Shown piece by piece: positions 1-9,779 of a DNA stretch of 64,000 nucleotides. The stretch lies in NCBI GenBank assembly GCA_016271365.2, contig JADMNL010000028.1, positions 96,069,501-96,133,500 of the forward strand, given 5' to 3'. A program made the position numbers and the translations under genes. This DNA comes from Neoceratodus forsteri (taxonomy: Eukaryota > Chordata > Ceratodontiformes > Ceratodontidae). The notes under the pieces are model-generated. The model made no database searches. It was given only the letters and a program-made list of their open reading frames with translations, and was not told where the DNA came from. The first letter of the stretch is position 1. Each line of letters opens with the position of its first letter.

Positions 1-775
1 AAGTAATGCACCTGGGAAACAAAAACTAAGGAAAGAGTACACAATGTGTGGGGGGGGGAGATATTAACAACAACAAAAATGGAAAGGGACCTAGAGGTAG
101 TCATATCAAATGACCTAAAGGTAGGCAAACAATGTGAGAAGGCAGTAAGGAGGGCTGTGGGGATACTGGGATGCACAAGGAGAGGCATCACCAGTAGAAA
201 ACAGAAAGTTATTATCCCTCTGTACAGACAGTTGGTAAGACCCCATCTGGAGTACTGCATGCAGTTCTGGAGACCCCATCTTCACAAGAACATAGACACG
301 ATGGAGGCAGTCCAGAGGAGGGCAACTAAAAGGGTGCAGGGTATGCACAAGAAACCATATGAAGAGAGACTAAAGGAGCTTAATATGTATACCCTCGAGG
401 AAAGGAGAGAAAGGGGGAACATGATAGAAACATTCAAGTACCTCCAGGGAATCAACAAAGTCCAAGAGGGTAGCATATTTCAGAAAAAGAGATGTGCAAG
501 AACAAGGGGGCACAACTTGAAGATAGAGGGGGATGGCTCAGGGACAATGTGAGGGTCGTGGCACATGGAATGACCTTCCTGAGGAGGTCGTGTGGTCAAA
601 AACAGTGGGGGAATTTAAGAATGCATGGGACAAACATAAGGCAATTCTAGTGGGAGGTAGGAGGAAGTAGGCTATTGGTAAAACTAGGATCTGCAGCTTA
701 TCCAATAGGTAGGGAAATGGGCAGACTGGCTGGGCCAAGCGGTCCAAGTCTGCTGTCAAAATCTATGTTTCTATG
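1..775 (+). mobile_element. CR1-type LINE, 3' end (5' part outside the window)
   Basis: The window opens inside a CR1-like reverse transcriptase, at the K-V-M-H-L-G motif just after the catalytic centre. It runs through the thumb and C-terminal region to a 3' untranslated tail ending in CTATGTTTCTATG. The same tail ends the copy at 20300-20700, so both belong to one subfamily. The last coding part (about 555-660) matches the usual CR1 C-terminus (W-N-x-L-P, E-V-V) only after frame changes, so the copy is dead. Confidence 0.85.
46..552 (+). pseudogene. CR1 reverse transcriptase thumb/C-terminal fragment
   Basis: This 168-codon open stretch carries the hallmark CR1 C-terminal order. First comes E-R-D-L-x-V, then I-P-L-Y-R-x-L-V-R-P-H-L-E-Y near residues 58-70, then Q-R-R-A-T-K, then Y-E-E-R-L-K-E-L. 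These segments follow the RT palm in Jockey-superfamily LINEs. The first methionines are internal to the original protein and are not a true start. The frame is lost around 545-600, where the conserved W-N-x-L-P block falls in another frame. It has no independent function. Confidence 0.8.
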
Positions 776-804
776 CTCTCCAACCTTTCAGTGCTCTGGG
801 TTTG

Positions 805-1857
805 GGGTGGCGATGCTGGATAGTGGCACGGTGACTGCATTTTCATATCGCTGAATTTAGACAGGACAAAAGTAGGCTCCAGGCCCATCTAGGTTGTCCC
901 CCCACACAATGTGGGACTTTAACTCATAATGGAGGAATTTTTAAGCCTCTTATCCAAGTTTGATTTAAATGAAGTGAAGGTTGGTTGATCCACTAATTTT
1001 GTAGTAATAAATTCCATTTCCTAGGTGCTCTAATAGAGAAGTAGTTTGCCCTTTTGTTTGTTTTAGCTCGACTAACCCTCAGCTGTTTATTGTAGCGTCT
1101 GGCAACAGTTCCATTATTAGAATATTCTAGTCCACATGACTTCATTAGTTCAGACAATCTAAGCAATTTGTAAGTGAATAAAAGATCATCCCGTTGCTGT
1201 CTAGTTTGTAATGAATAAAGACCAGTATTGATTAATCTGGATTGTTAGTCTAAGGTAGATAGTTTTGATATGATTTTTGTCATGCGTCTTTGAATTTGTT
1301 CCAGTTGCTGAATAACGCCCTTCAGATAAGGGTTCCACAACGGAGATCCATAGTTGGTATATAGTCTAATATAAGATCTATAGAGAGGGATCAGACACTG
1401 AGCAGATTTATTAGTAAATTTTCTTTTGAGCTGTATGATTATACCATTTGCTACCCTGGTTAATTTATTACAATGATTGGATACTGTTAGTTTATTATTA
1501 ATTTCAATACCTAAATCTCGTTCACATACTGAGGATTTAAGAGGGATATTATTAAGATAATATTCATGTTTTGGGTTTTTGTTACCGAGGTCCAGTACTG
1601 AGTATTTTTCTATATTAAATCTTATACTGTTGGTTTGTGCCCACTGTTGAATATCCTCTAGATCGTTTACAAGGGTGATGGAATTTATTAAATTGTCAAC
1701 AGGACCACCTAATTTGGTATCATCAGTGAATTTCAAAAGGATGTTATTTGATTTAATATTTAAGTCGCTGATAAAAATATTAAATAAGGTTGGATCAAGA
1801 ACTGACCTGTGTGGAACACCACTAGTAACCTGGCCAGGATGAGAGAGGGTTCCACTA
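805..1857 (-). mobile_element. Jockey-superfamily (CR1/Rex-like) LINE fragment, 5'-truncated
   Basis: Read on the minus strand from 1857, this gives the RT block S-G-V-P-x-x-S-V-L-x-P-x-L-F-N-I followed by F-T-D-D-T-K-L. It continues through the thumb and a C-terminal region to about 805. It differs from the CR1 at 1-775 in sequence and in lacking that tail. Truncation begins in the RT palm, as expected of target-primed reverse transcription. Confidence 0.75.
1245..1736 (-). pseudogene. LINE reverse transcriptase palm/thumb fragment (FTDD variant)
   Basis: A 163-codon frame begins just at the catalytic motif, which reads F-T-D-D-T-K-L instead of the usual F-A-D-D. Both aspartates are kept. 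Further on are R-D-L-G-I-E-I, then I-P-L-Y-R-S-Y-I-R and W-N-P-Y-L, then Q-I-Q-R-R-M-T-K, in the order seen in CR1-group LINEs. The frame stays open upstream to about 1830 without a methionine. It is a fragment of a larger polyprotein, with the endonuclease missing. Confidence 0.75.
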
Positions 1858-1974
1858 ATTGTTATGGGTAAAGAGTTTTATAAACATGAGCAAGGCTGTT
1901 TGTTTGGCTGCACACATAGGAGAGGTGGAAAGGGATGAATCCTGGACCCATATATTACAAAAAATAATAAATAA

Positions 1975-2110
1975 GGGACTGCGTATTTCTAGGCTATAAT
2001 GCCATCTTGAGGTTTTGGTGACATGTTGGAACTTCTCAAACTTCGCTCCCGAGGTTCGCATGTCACCAAAAACCTCTAGATGGTATTATAGCCTCATAAT
2101 ATACAGTCCC
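1975..2110. mobile_element. Foldback/MITE-like element A
   Basis: Two ~50 bp arms (1975-2026 and 2059-2110) are inverted copies. Both begin GGGACTG and share GGCTATAAT, ACCATCT/GCCATCT and TTTGGTGACATG. The loop between them is ~32 bp. There is no coding capacity. I see no convincing target duplication, since the flanks are A/T-rich. Confidence 0.75.
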
Positions 2111-2284
2111 CTATTATTCTGTTTATGCTGAATGTGCAATTATGTATTGATTCTGGGGTGCACTGACTAACGTTAACAGAAAATAGTAGTAGCCAAGTTC
2201 ACTGTCTTTTAAATACGGTAAATTGAGTAACACTGTGTGAAAGTTAGTATTGAATGTAAAAATGTACTAGCTTTTACTAGGAAT

Positions 2285-2630
2285 TAATACACAGATAAAG
2301 AGGGGATAGAAACAAGGTGGGATAAGGCAAAAGCTTCCCAGGTAAAGTGGGTAGAACAGTCGAGAAGGATTAAAGAGGGTAACGTGGGATCTATCAAAGA
2401 TAGGAACAGGTATGAGAGTTACCGTAGGGAACGTTGGAGACACCCTATCTGGTGTAAGGTTAAAAATAGATTTAGGGAAGAAAATGGGGTGAGATAGTAG
2501 AACACTGGGGTAGGAAGAGTTATATAAGTTAAGCTAATGTAAATAGACAACAATTGCTTAGTGTAACGTACCAAGGTGTAACTATGAGTCAAAAATCTGT
2601 TGGAGTGAAGATAACATAGAGGATAATGTA
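2285..2630. repeat. Unclassified repeat, copy 1 of a local pair
   Basis: This segment shares ordered similarity with 3428-3685. Shared blocks include CCAGGTAAAGTG near 2340/3470 and GACACCCTATCT near 2435/3568, followed by GTAAG and an A-rich stretch. There is no recognisable open reading frame. It could be the untranslated part of a retroelement. Orientation is unknown. Confidence 0.5.
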
Positions 2631-2775
2631 TGGGCACCAGTTAACAACCATGTTGTATTCATGTCAAGAGGGTACCATGACAACTTTGTAAACCTCAAGA
2701 GCGCAGCTCGAGAGGTTTACAGTTGCCACGGTACCCCCGAGATGACAAATTCAACATGGTTGTTAACTGGTGCCC
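2631..2775. mobile_element. Foldback/MITE-like element B
   Basis: Arms 2631-2695 and 2719-2775 are inverted copies starting with TGGGCACCAGTTAACAACC. They are nearly perfect for the first 25 bp and then drift. The short loop contains GAGCGCAGCTCG, itself a hairpin. The motif GTATGGGCAC recurs just downstream at about 2797, which may be a flanking duplication. Confidence 0.8.
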
Positions 2776-3323
2776 ATGCACTGTCTTTTATAGTGTATGG
2801 GCACAAGTTTAGGAATGGAGAAAATGCCTCATTGTATTGTGATACAAAAAACACATCTTTAAACTGCACAGTACCTTTCCTTGAAATGAAGATTTTGACA
2901 CGATTCTTTTGCGACTGGAAAGACAGGCTTTATTTAAACAGCATTTAGTAATTAATTCAGTTCTGAGACTACGGCATAACAAATACTTTATTTTGAGAAG
3001 AGAAAAAAACTCTCAAAAGCAGTTGAAACACACTCTGAAGAGGTTGGTGAACAAAGGGGTCAAACTGGCTGGGGTCAAAATGGGTACATGCTCTGTACAT
3101 CTTCAGGAAGTGTCACTGAGTAAACAGTTCCCTCACGGAGGAGACGCTTTGGGTCCACACAGTGGAATTGCAATACAGGTACCTGGAGAGAGTGACATTT
3201 TTTTTTCATTTTTTATTCAGTAGAGTGTGCACCCAACCGCCGTTGTAGTTTAAATAGTGCCATGTAATAATGAGGACCGCTGGGCACTGCTGCTGTAGAA
3301 TGTGACAGACAGTGGCATTCTTT

Positions 3324-3393
3324 CTTGTTATGGTATCATTCTATGGTGATTGACAGCAAGGAAAATGTCAGAACGATACCATAACAATACTGT
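3324..3393. repeat. Short inverted repeat (18 bp arms)
   Basis: TTGTTATGGTATCATTCT and its near-complement AGAACGATACCATAACAA enclose about 34 bp. This is probably a remnant of a foldback element. Confidence 0.5.
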
Positions 3394-3427
3394 GTTTCAA
3401 CTGAATTTTGGTGGTAATAACATTCCA

Positions 3428-3685
3428 CCCTAAACAAGAAATAGTAGAATAGACATAAATCTTCACCAGGTAAAGTGAGTAAAACAGGGAGGTCCAGATA
3501 AAAGGGTATATAGTGTGATCAGACAAAGATAATAAAAGATTGGAAGGTTAATCTAGGTTAAGCAGAAGACACCCTATCTAGGGTAAGATTACAAGTTAGT
3601 ACAGAGGAAAAAATGGGTAAGGTAGTATTTGACACAGGAGTAGTAAGGAGGTGAAAAGGTAAACTGAACTTGCATGGGCACCAAG
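3428..3685. repeat. Unclassified repeat, copy 2 of a local pair
   Basis: This is the paralogue of 2285-2630, in the same orientation. It abuts the A/T-rich end of the minus-strand LINE that starts at 3712. No coding potential is seen. Confidence 0.45.
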
Positions 3686-4160
3686 TGATAGAAGGTAGTA
3701 GCAGCAGTAGAAAATATTTATTCATAAGAATTTTATGGGTTGGGATAAAACTCAATTGAGTTAAAAACTCATTTACAACAAGGTTCCATGGGTACATAAA
3801 GTGCAATGTCATAGATCATATTTACAATTCAGTACTAAGATTTATGTCATATAAGTAATAAATATAGAGTGAAAGGCAGCAATAATCATAGTACAGTTCA
3901 TCAATAAAATAGTTTCTTTAGCACCACCCCATAACTTCCACATAATGCAAATTCATTAGCATCACTCTGTGGTCAAGGTTCCATTATTATATCATTGTCT
4001 TGTTTCACTAAATGTGTTCTTTAACCACATTTTTATTATTTTCCAAGTTTTTATCCCCGCTAAGTCTCTCAAGTTAGTTGGAATATTGTCCCAAATCAGT
4101 GCACCTCTATAATATACTGATTGGCGACCCACTTCCAAATTACACATAGGTAAGATTAAA

Positions 4161-4918
4161 TCAATAACTGTTGCAGATCTTAAATAGTCTGCTTTTTTTC
4201 CTACTCACAAGATAGAAAGTTATATATAATGGAAGCTTACCAACCTGCCCTTTGTAAACGAAGGCAAGTAAATGCTCTTGCATACTCTCATCAAGTGTCT
4301 GCCAGTCTAATCTATTGTATAGCTGGCATTTATGTGTTAATCGAGGTGCATCTAAAATAAATCTGATGAGCCTACCATAACAGATGTCTAATCTTGCAAG
4401 ATCTCCTTTTAAGCCATTTAAACATAAAATGTCTCCATAATCTAAAATTGGAATAATCATGGAATGTACTAGTTTATTTTTTATATCCATACTCATACAG
4501 AATCTAAGTCTGTATAAGGCCCCTAGTCTTTTCCCCTACATTCTTTGTTGAGTTATCTATATGGACATCCCACCTCATGGAACTGTCCAACCAGAGCCCC
4601 AGGTATTTGTAGGACTGTACCTGTTGAATTGGGGATCCTCCCAGGGTAACCACTCCTACAGACAAATTTCCAGGCATTTCACAGATTCTAGAAAACAACA
4701 TAGATTGAGGTTTGTTTGTTTTTTTTTTGCATTTAGGGTCAACTTACTATGGTTGAAAAAAATCTGAAGTTCATCAAATGCTTTTTGAAGTTTGTCCTGT
4801 ATTCTATTAACAGTGAAATATTTTTTATCATAAGAGATTTTGTTATTTTTAAGGTAGTAAAGCACATACAGGACAGTCGCGTTCAAAACCCAACTAGGAT
4901 CAAATGATACATCAGCCA
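4161..4918 (-). pseudogene. LINE RT thumb and C-terminal domain, broken into three frames
   Basis: Three adjacent frames (4656-4919, 4504-4701, 4161-4496) read in order. The first gives L-T-L-N-A-K-K, the second Y-K-Y-L-G-L-W-L-D, and the third I-I-P-I-L-D-Y-G-D-I followed by a C-terminal region. This is the normal succession after the catalytic loop in L2/CR1-type RTs. At least two frameshifts separate them. The catalytic Y-T-D-D lies upstream, beyond ~160 bp of further decay. Confidence 0.75.
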
Positions 4919-5076
4919 TTGGAGTAGCTCCCTTCAGGGGGTTAATATAGCAGAAGGATTAATTCTCAGACACCAGAGATTGACCAGGGAATATAAACAG
5001 CAAGCAGTACAGAAATTCCTTAGACAATCATTAGATGAAAACGAGAGTAATGCACACCTCATCGTCACTTAACAGT

Positions 5077-5115
5077 GAAATCTGATGTATAAATGACCAT
5101 ATCATCTGTGTATAA
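5077..5115 (-). pseudogene. RT catalytic motif remnant (YTDD)
   Basis: The minus strand encodes L-Y-T-D-D-M-V-I-Y, the RT active-site loop of the 3712-7200 LINE, with both aspartates intact. It sits directly beside the insertion site at 5124, so the later element landed a few codons upstream of the active site. Confidence 0.7.
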
Positions 5116-5124
5116 GTGAAACAT

Positions 5125-5688
5125 TTATTTATTTATTTGCTTTTGGTAACTGGGTGGGTGCACTAGACATAGAGATGCCTATTTTCAGGCATGACTCAGG
5201 AGGATACAGTTGAATACAAGCACACCATGTGACACAGCACATGAAACAACAAGTAACCACAGTAGGAGGGTAACATACAATCAAATTAGGGTTTGAGAGA
5301 AATGCGGTATTTAAACAAAATTAGGATACAAGTAGACAGTTTAGACAACTTCAAGGATATGTAGTGATAAATGTAAACAAGTGAGTAACACAGTGCAACA
5401 ATAAAATGACTAAATGGTATCTGCAGCTAAACAATAAGTGCCATTATGCAGTTATTAAGCTTTAAAGTAAGGACAGAGATGAGGGGAGAAGGGGTGTAGT
5501 TGAAGAGAGGGAAAGAGATGAGTGATGAGAGATGAGTGATGAGAGATGAGTGATGAGAGAAAGATGACACAGGGGAGAGCAGATAGAGGGAGGTAAAGAA
5601 GAGCTAGGAGGGGAGTAGTTACCAAGGGATGGAGGGAGAAGGATGATCAGGGTGGATGAAAGCAGATACAGGGGCATGAGGCACATAG
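5125..5688 (-). mobile_element. 564 bp retro-insert (LINE 3' end) with 9 bp target duplication
   Basis: GTGAAACAT occurs at 5116-5124 and again at 5689-5697, flanking the insert. The plus-strand left end is T-rich (TTATTTATTTATTT), so the element lies on the minus strand with an A-rich tail. The end segment GGCATGACTC...CTGGGTGGGTGC matches the tail family also seen at 10825-10955, 13150-13310 and 25275-25400. The interior (CAATAAGTGCC, TGCAGTTATTAAG) resembles 60395-60515, suggesting the same LINE family as 60600-61745. Confidence 0.75.
5516..5562. repeat. 14 bp minisatellite, about 3 copies
   Basis: The unit AGTGATGAGAGATG is repeated in tandem inside the 5125-5688 insert. Confidence 0.85.
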
Positions 5689-5699
5689 GTGAAACATGA

Positions 5700-6533
5700 A
5701 ACATGACAGATGAATCAGAAAATGATAAACTGTTTACATAAATGTTGAAAAGAAGAGGGTCCAGGATGGAACCCTGGGTGACCCGAGAGACAACAGGCAC
5801 TAAACTGGAGGTTAGATTCCCAATACAGACTAGCTGTGCTCTGCCTACCAAATACAAAGTCAGCCATTTCAATTCATTACCCATTATGCCCAGTGAGGCT
5901 GCCCTGCACAAGAGGACACCGCTGTCCAAGGAGTCAAATGCCTTAGACAGGTCCACAAATATTGCTCCCACTGGGGTCCATCTGTCCAGGGCACATCTCC
6001 TACTACCTTAACCAAGGTGGTGGTGGTGCTATGATACCTTCTAAATCTTGATTGCAAAGTATTAATTTTACCCTGAGAATCTGAGTATTCTTTGATCTGC
6101 AAAGATATTAATTTTTCAAGTATCTTTGAAAGCTGCGGAAGCATAGAAATTGGGCGATATTTCCCTATTTCAGTTTTCTTTCCCTTTTATAGAAAGGAAC
6201 AATCGTGGATTGTTTCCAAGCTGTTGGATATTCTCCTGTGCTTAGTGATAGATTAAATATATATGTTAAGAGATGTGCAATTATTGGTGTAGCATATTTT
6301 AATAGTTTTGGAGGGATACCATCCAGTCCAATAGCTTTGGAGGTGTCTAACCTTAATAACTCTCCAAACACAGATTCAACTGTAATGCTAGATAAAGCAA
6401 ACTTTTCTGCCATATTATCCTCTACTATTTGTTGGACCTGTTCCTGGGATTTATTACTAACAGGACCCATACAGCCCATTTTACTAAAATAGTCATTAAA
6501 TTTGTCAACAACAATTTGGGACATTGGGGTCAT
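5700..6533 (-). pseudogene. LINE RT fingers/palm fragment
   Basis: The minus strand carries conserved RT blocks in two frames. 6533-6165 has K-A-I-G-L-D-G-I-P and W-K-Q-S-T-I-V-P-F-Y-K. 6144-5884 has L-S-K-I-L-E-K-L-I and Q-S-R-F-R. The frame ending at 5462 has F-V-D-L-S-K-A-F-D-S-L-D, where motif A aspartates are retained. It also has Q-G-S-I-L-D-P-L-L-F-N-I-Y-V-N. Frames change near 6150 and 5950. The true RT sequence ends at the insert boundary near 5698. Downstream codons of that frame belong to the insert. Confidence 0.8.
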
Positions 6534-6777
6534 TTGGTCCTCTATATTAAATAAGTTTGAGATGGTGTTACCTTGTCCTTTTTAATAATGTGTTTATTGT
6601 TCTCCAGAACTCTGTAGGATGCTTAACGTTATTATTATCCAACCATTGCATGTAATACTGTTGTTTAACCTTTTTCACTTCATTGACATTGTAATTATGA
6701 AGTTTTCTGTATTTATCCCAATCACATTTGTTATTCCTTTTTTTTGCCTGGCCCCATGCTTTATCCCTATTTTTTTT

Positions 6778-7200
6778 TTATTTTCTTAATTCGTTTGAAT
6801 ACCAAAGTGCATTGTTATGTTTTAATATTTTAGACTTTATTGGGGCATGTTTATTGCATACCTCCATAAATTCAGTAAGAAAGTATTCCCAAGCCTCATT
6901 AACTGTTGGTATCAATTCCCTATAATCCCAATTAACATTACCTAGTTCTAGCATAAAGTTGACATAATCAACATTTTTTAAACTATGCCATTGTATGTAT
7001 TTTTCATTTTCCTGAGCCATCAGCTTACCCCTTATACAAAAGGCAAACTGGTGATCGGAAATAGAGTCTGGTAATACTTCACTTTATAATATATTGCAGG
7101 GGAAGTTAGTAAAGATCAAATCCAGAATTAAATATGTTTCTGGATCACCCATATTAATTCTTGTCAAGTCCTTAATCAACTGCATAAGGCCAAAATTTAC
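6778..7200 (-). pseudogene. LINE apurinic-type endonuclease C-terminus and linker
   Basis: The minus strand encodes D-L-T-R-I-N, I-L-D-L-I-F-T-N and, near 7047-7062, I-S-D-H-Q-F. The S-D-H motif carries the last catalytic Asp-His pair of the APE-like endonuclease. A basic linker follows (K-H-A-P-I-K, L-W-Y-S-N-E-L). The N-terminal half of the domain is absent, so the element is truncated at about 7200. Confidence 0.7.
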
Positions 7201-7405
7201 ATGGAGGTAGAAGGTAGTAAACATGGGAGCAGTACAGCAGTCTTTAGGGAAACCTTCTGGAGTCTGAGGTGCTGCCCAGTACAAGCCCATCTCTCTGGGC
7301 TGCAGGTACTGGTTGCAGGACTAAGGGCTGAAGTTAACTGCTGAGAGGACTGTGCACTTTTGAAACTCTCAGGGATGACCAAGTCTGCTGCCGCTCTCCT
7401 AGAAG

Positions 7406-7660
7406 ATGCCTAGTCAGAGGCAGAGCAGATGGACCATGGTGGGCTCTGGGAGGGTGAGGATTGTGGGTAGGGTGCAAGTTCCTTCACCAATACCACTGCA
7501 TAACACACTCACCTTACTAGAGAAAATGGGCAACCAACAGAATGTACCCATTGCAGCAGAAATGGAGGAGGTGGAAGTTCTCAGGAAAGAACCAAAGGAG
7601 GGAAGGGGACACGCTCAACCAACGAAGAAGCAGCTGCTGGTGGGAGACACAGAAACATAG
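7406..7660 (+). pseudogene. Possible CR1 ORF1 N-terminal remnant
   Basis: This 84-codon frame lies just upstream of the esterase part of CR1 ORF1 and ends where a reversed CR1 tail was inserted. It is basic and Q/E-rich without a recognisable motif. Its assignment rests only on position. It may equally be 5' untranslated sequence. Confidence 0.35.
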
Positions 7661-7958
7661 AAACATAGAAGTTGATGGCAGATAAGAACCGCAAGGCCCA
7701 TCCAGTCTGCCCATTTTTTCTACCTTATGAATGTGCCACAGGCCTTTACTCTGTCAATGGCCTATCTATTCATACTCATCTGTATTGCTCCCTTATACCT
7801 ATACCATGCCTGTTTGAAGCCCTGCACTGTATTAATATCCACCACTTCCTGAGGTAGGCCTTTGCATGCATCCACCACCCTTTCTGTGAAAAAGAACTTC
7901 CTCACATTACCCCTTAATCGGCCTCCCTCTAATCCCAACCCAACTGCAAAGTGCATAG
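7656..7958 (-). mobile_element. CR1 3' end, inserted in reverse inside the CR1 above
   Basis: The minus strand encodes the C-terminal CR1 block (L-R-G-N-V-R-K-F-F-F-T-E-R-V-V-D-A, then L-P-Q-E-V-V). It ends in the tail TTCTATGTTTCTATG, read reversed as CATAGAAACATAG at 7658-7671. The 5' end is truncated at about 7958. The host CR1 resumes directly after. Confidence 0.8.
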
Positions 7959-7959
7959 A

Positions 7960-8425
7960 CTTAGGACCTGGAGGGGGAATATAGGGAGGGGGGAGGTGAG
8001 GTGCTTGAGAGGTGCCTTAGCTTGGAGAGATGGAGTGAGGATCCTGTGGATCCTTAGGGCAGCAGGAACTGGGAGGCAGCTGGATATCATTGCCCATGTT
8101 GGGATGAATGATATTGCACAAGAGGAGGTAGCAGTAGTGAAGGAACATTTTAAGGAGGGGTCTCAAGCAAGTAGCATATATGATGGATTTTTCCAAGGTG
8201 CTACCTGTGTATGGCCAGAGAAAGGCAAGGGAACTCCACACCAGTGCTTTCAATGAATGGTTGAAAGCATGGTGCATGGAGGAAGGTTTTGAATACATTG
8301 GGGACTGGGGATCAACCTGGAAATATATGGGCCTGTATGCGAGGGATGGCTTGCATCTTTCTAAGGAGGGGTCTGCAGTCCTTGATGGCAGGTTTAAATG
8401 TTACATAGTTGAGCATTTAAACTAG
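7960..8425 (+). pseudogene. CR1 ORF1 esterase-like domain
   Basis: Two overlapping frames carry the SGNH/GDSL-like esterase of CR1 ORF1. H-V-G-M-N-D-I (about 8092-8118) corresponds to the oxyanion-region block. A-R-D-G-L-H-L-S near 8338-8362 is the catalytic Asp-x-x-His block near the C-terminus. The final frame ends in a stop at 8423-8425, as expected for the end of ORF1. A frameshift near 8190 separates the two halves. In CR1 this domain is thought to act on lipid or membrane association of the ribonucleoprotein. Confidence 0.65.
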
Positions 8426-8799
8426 ACTGGGGGAGGCAGTGAAACTAAAGAAGGCAAAAATTGCTTCCCACCAGATGGTAAAGGGTTAAGGAGGAAAGAA
8501 TTAGGGAAAAAAGACCATGGGGGGGAAAACTCCCCTAGTGCAGATGCGCATAAGGAAAATTACAGTGGGAGGAAAGAAGATAATGAGAATATTAGAGCAG
8601 GAAGGGGAGGATAAGGGATTAATGTGGTCCAGGGATGGTGGCAGTAATAAGGAAGTAGGTGAGTTAAAGGCAAGACAGTAAGCAAAACAGGTAGGTGTGG
8701 GAGGAACATGCAGGGTAGTGGGCAGGTAGCAAAAAAGAGTTGGAAAGCGAGGGGCACTAATGCAAGGCTTGAAAAAAATTTCTGACCTGAACTAACCAC

Positions 8800-9350
8800 A
8801 GCTGAGGTTAATCTAGACTTAGTGACTATATCAGAGTCATGGAGTGCTGAACACCATAAATGGGAAATTAATATACCAGGTTACAATCTGTTCTGGAAAG
8901 ACGGGGAGGAGGGGTTGTGTTATGTGTGAAGGAGAGAATCAAGGCCACAGAGGTACAGTGGCACAAAGGGGAGAATGAGGGACTGAAATTACTATTGGTC
9001 ACTCTGGAGACAGACTCTGGGTATACTATCTGTGCTGGAGTAGTGTCCAGACCCCTAGCACAGAGTTAGGAGAGGAATAAGGCACTCGAGGAAGCCATAA
9101 GCAAAATGACAAGTAAACGGGTGGTGCTATTTCTTGGTGACTTCAGTCTGTCAGACACGGAGTGGAGTCATTCAACTGTGGCTTCTACAAGGAGCCAGGG
9201 CATCCATGACTCCCTGCAAAAGGCTTTTCTCAGGCAGTTAGTCAAAGAACCCACAACGGATAATGCAGTGCTTGACCTTCTGCTTACAAGCATTGACAGC
9301 AATGAAGAAGTTAGTGGGAAGTCCCATCTGCACTAGTGATCACCATTCAT
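8800..9350 (+). pseudogene. CR1 APE-like endonuclease, degraded
   Basis: Fragments in several frames keep the family order. I-S-E-S-W (~8830) holds the metal-binding Glu block. F-L-G-D-F-S lies in the frame at 9106-9336, where the usual Asn of G-D-F-N has become Ser. Then L-V-K-E-P-T-T, L-D-L-L-L-T, and finally T-S-D-H-H-S at 9333-9350 with the catalytic Asp-His. Multiple frameshifts make it inactive. Confidence 0.7.
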
Positions 9351-9535
9351 TAAGAGGGCAGATGTTAAAGAAATAGGTGATTGTCTCAGGAGCTGCCTAA
9401 CTGGGGTGCAAGAACGCCAGGAAGAGGTGGAGGTACAGTGGGGGAAATAAGGGAAGGAATAACTAAAGTAACCAATCAATGCATAAAGGAAATAAGCGAA
9501 ACAGAAGGAAAAGGAGATCATTATGGTTCTCCAGG

Positions 9536-9779
9536 GAAATGAAAATTGCTGTCCTGTGCTCAGTCAACGGTGGTTCACTTGCAAATGTAGCAGCCAGCTA
9601 AACACAGAACAATTGCAAAGAATGTAGCGCTCCTTCAAAGAAAACCAAACCACCATAAAAATCAACTAAATTGCTGATTTATTTAGATCTCACAGTGCAC
9701 TGGCGAGTTCAAATAAATCAGCAAGTTAGTTGATTTTGCGGTGGTTTGCTTTCTTTGAAGGAGCGCCGGTATCTTTACA
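9536..9779. mobile_element. Foldback/MITE-like element C with 13 bp flanking duplication
   Basis: ATGGTTCTCCAGG at 9523-9535 recurs at 9780-9792 as the direct continuation of CR1 linker coding sequence (W-F-S-R-K). This marks an insertion. Inside, arms 9612-9684 and 9710-9781 are inverted copies (GCGCTCCTTCAAAGAAA, CAAACCACC, AATCAACTAA, TTGCTGATTTATTT). About 75 bp at the left of the insert lie outside the arms. Confidence 0.75.

Larger units (their letters stand above)
3712..7200 (-). mobile_element. Jockey-superfamily LINE (L2/Rex-like), degraded, interrupted by a later insertion
   Basis: On the minus strand the order is endonuclease C-terminus (7200-6600), RT fingers and palm (6533-5700), catalytic motif (about 5080-5112), thumb (4918-4161), and a 3' UTR ending near 3712. 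The tail has TTGTAAATGAG, a stem-loop and ATGAATAAAT. The same tail type occurs at 24600-24765, 29430-29590, 33350-33470 and 42596-42700. Many frameshifts and stops are present. The 564 bp at 5125-5688 are a separate insert. Confidence 0.8.
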
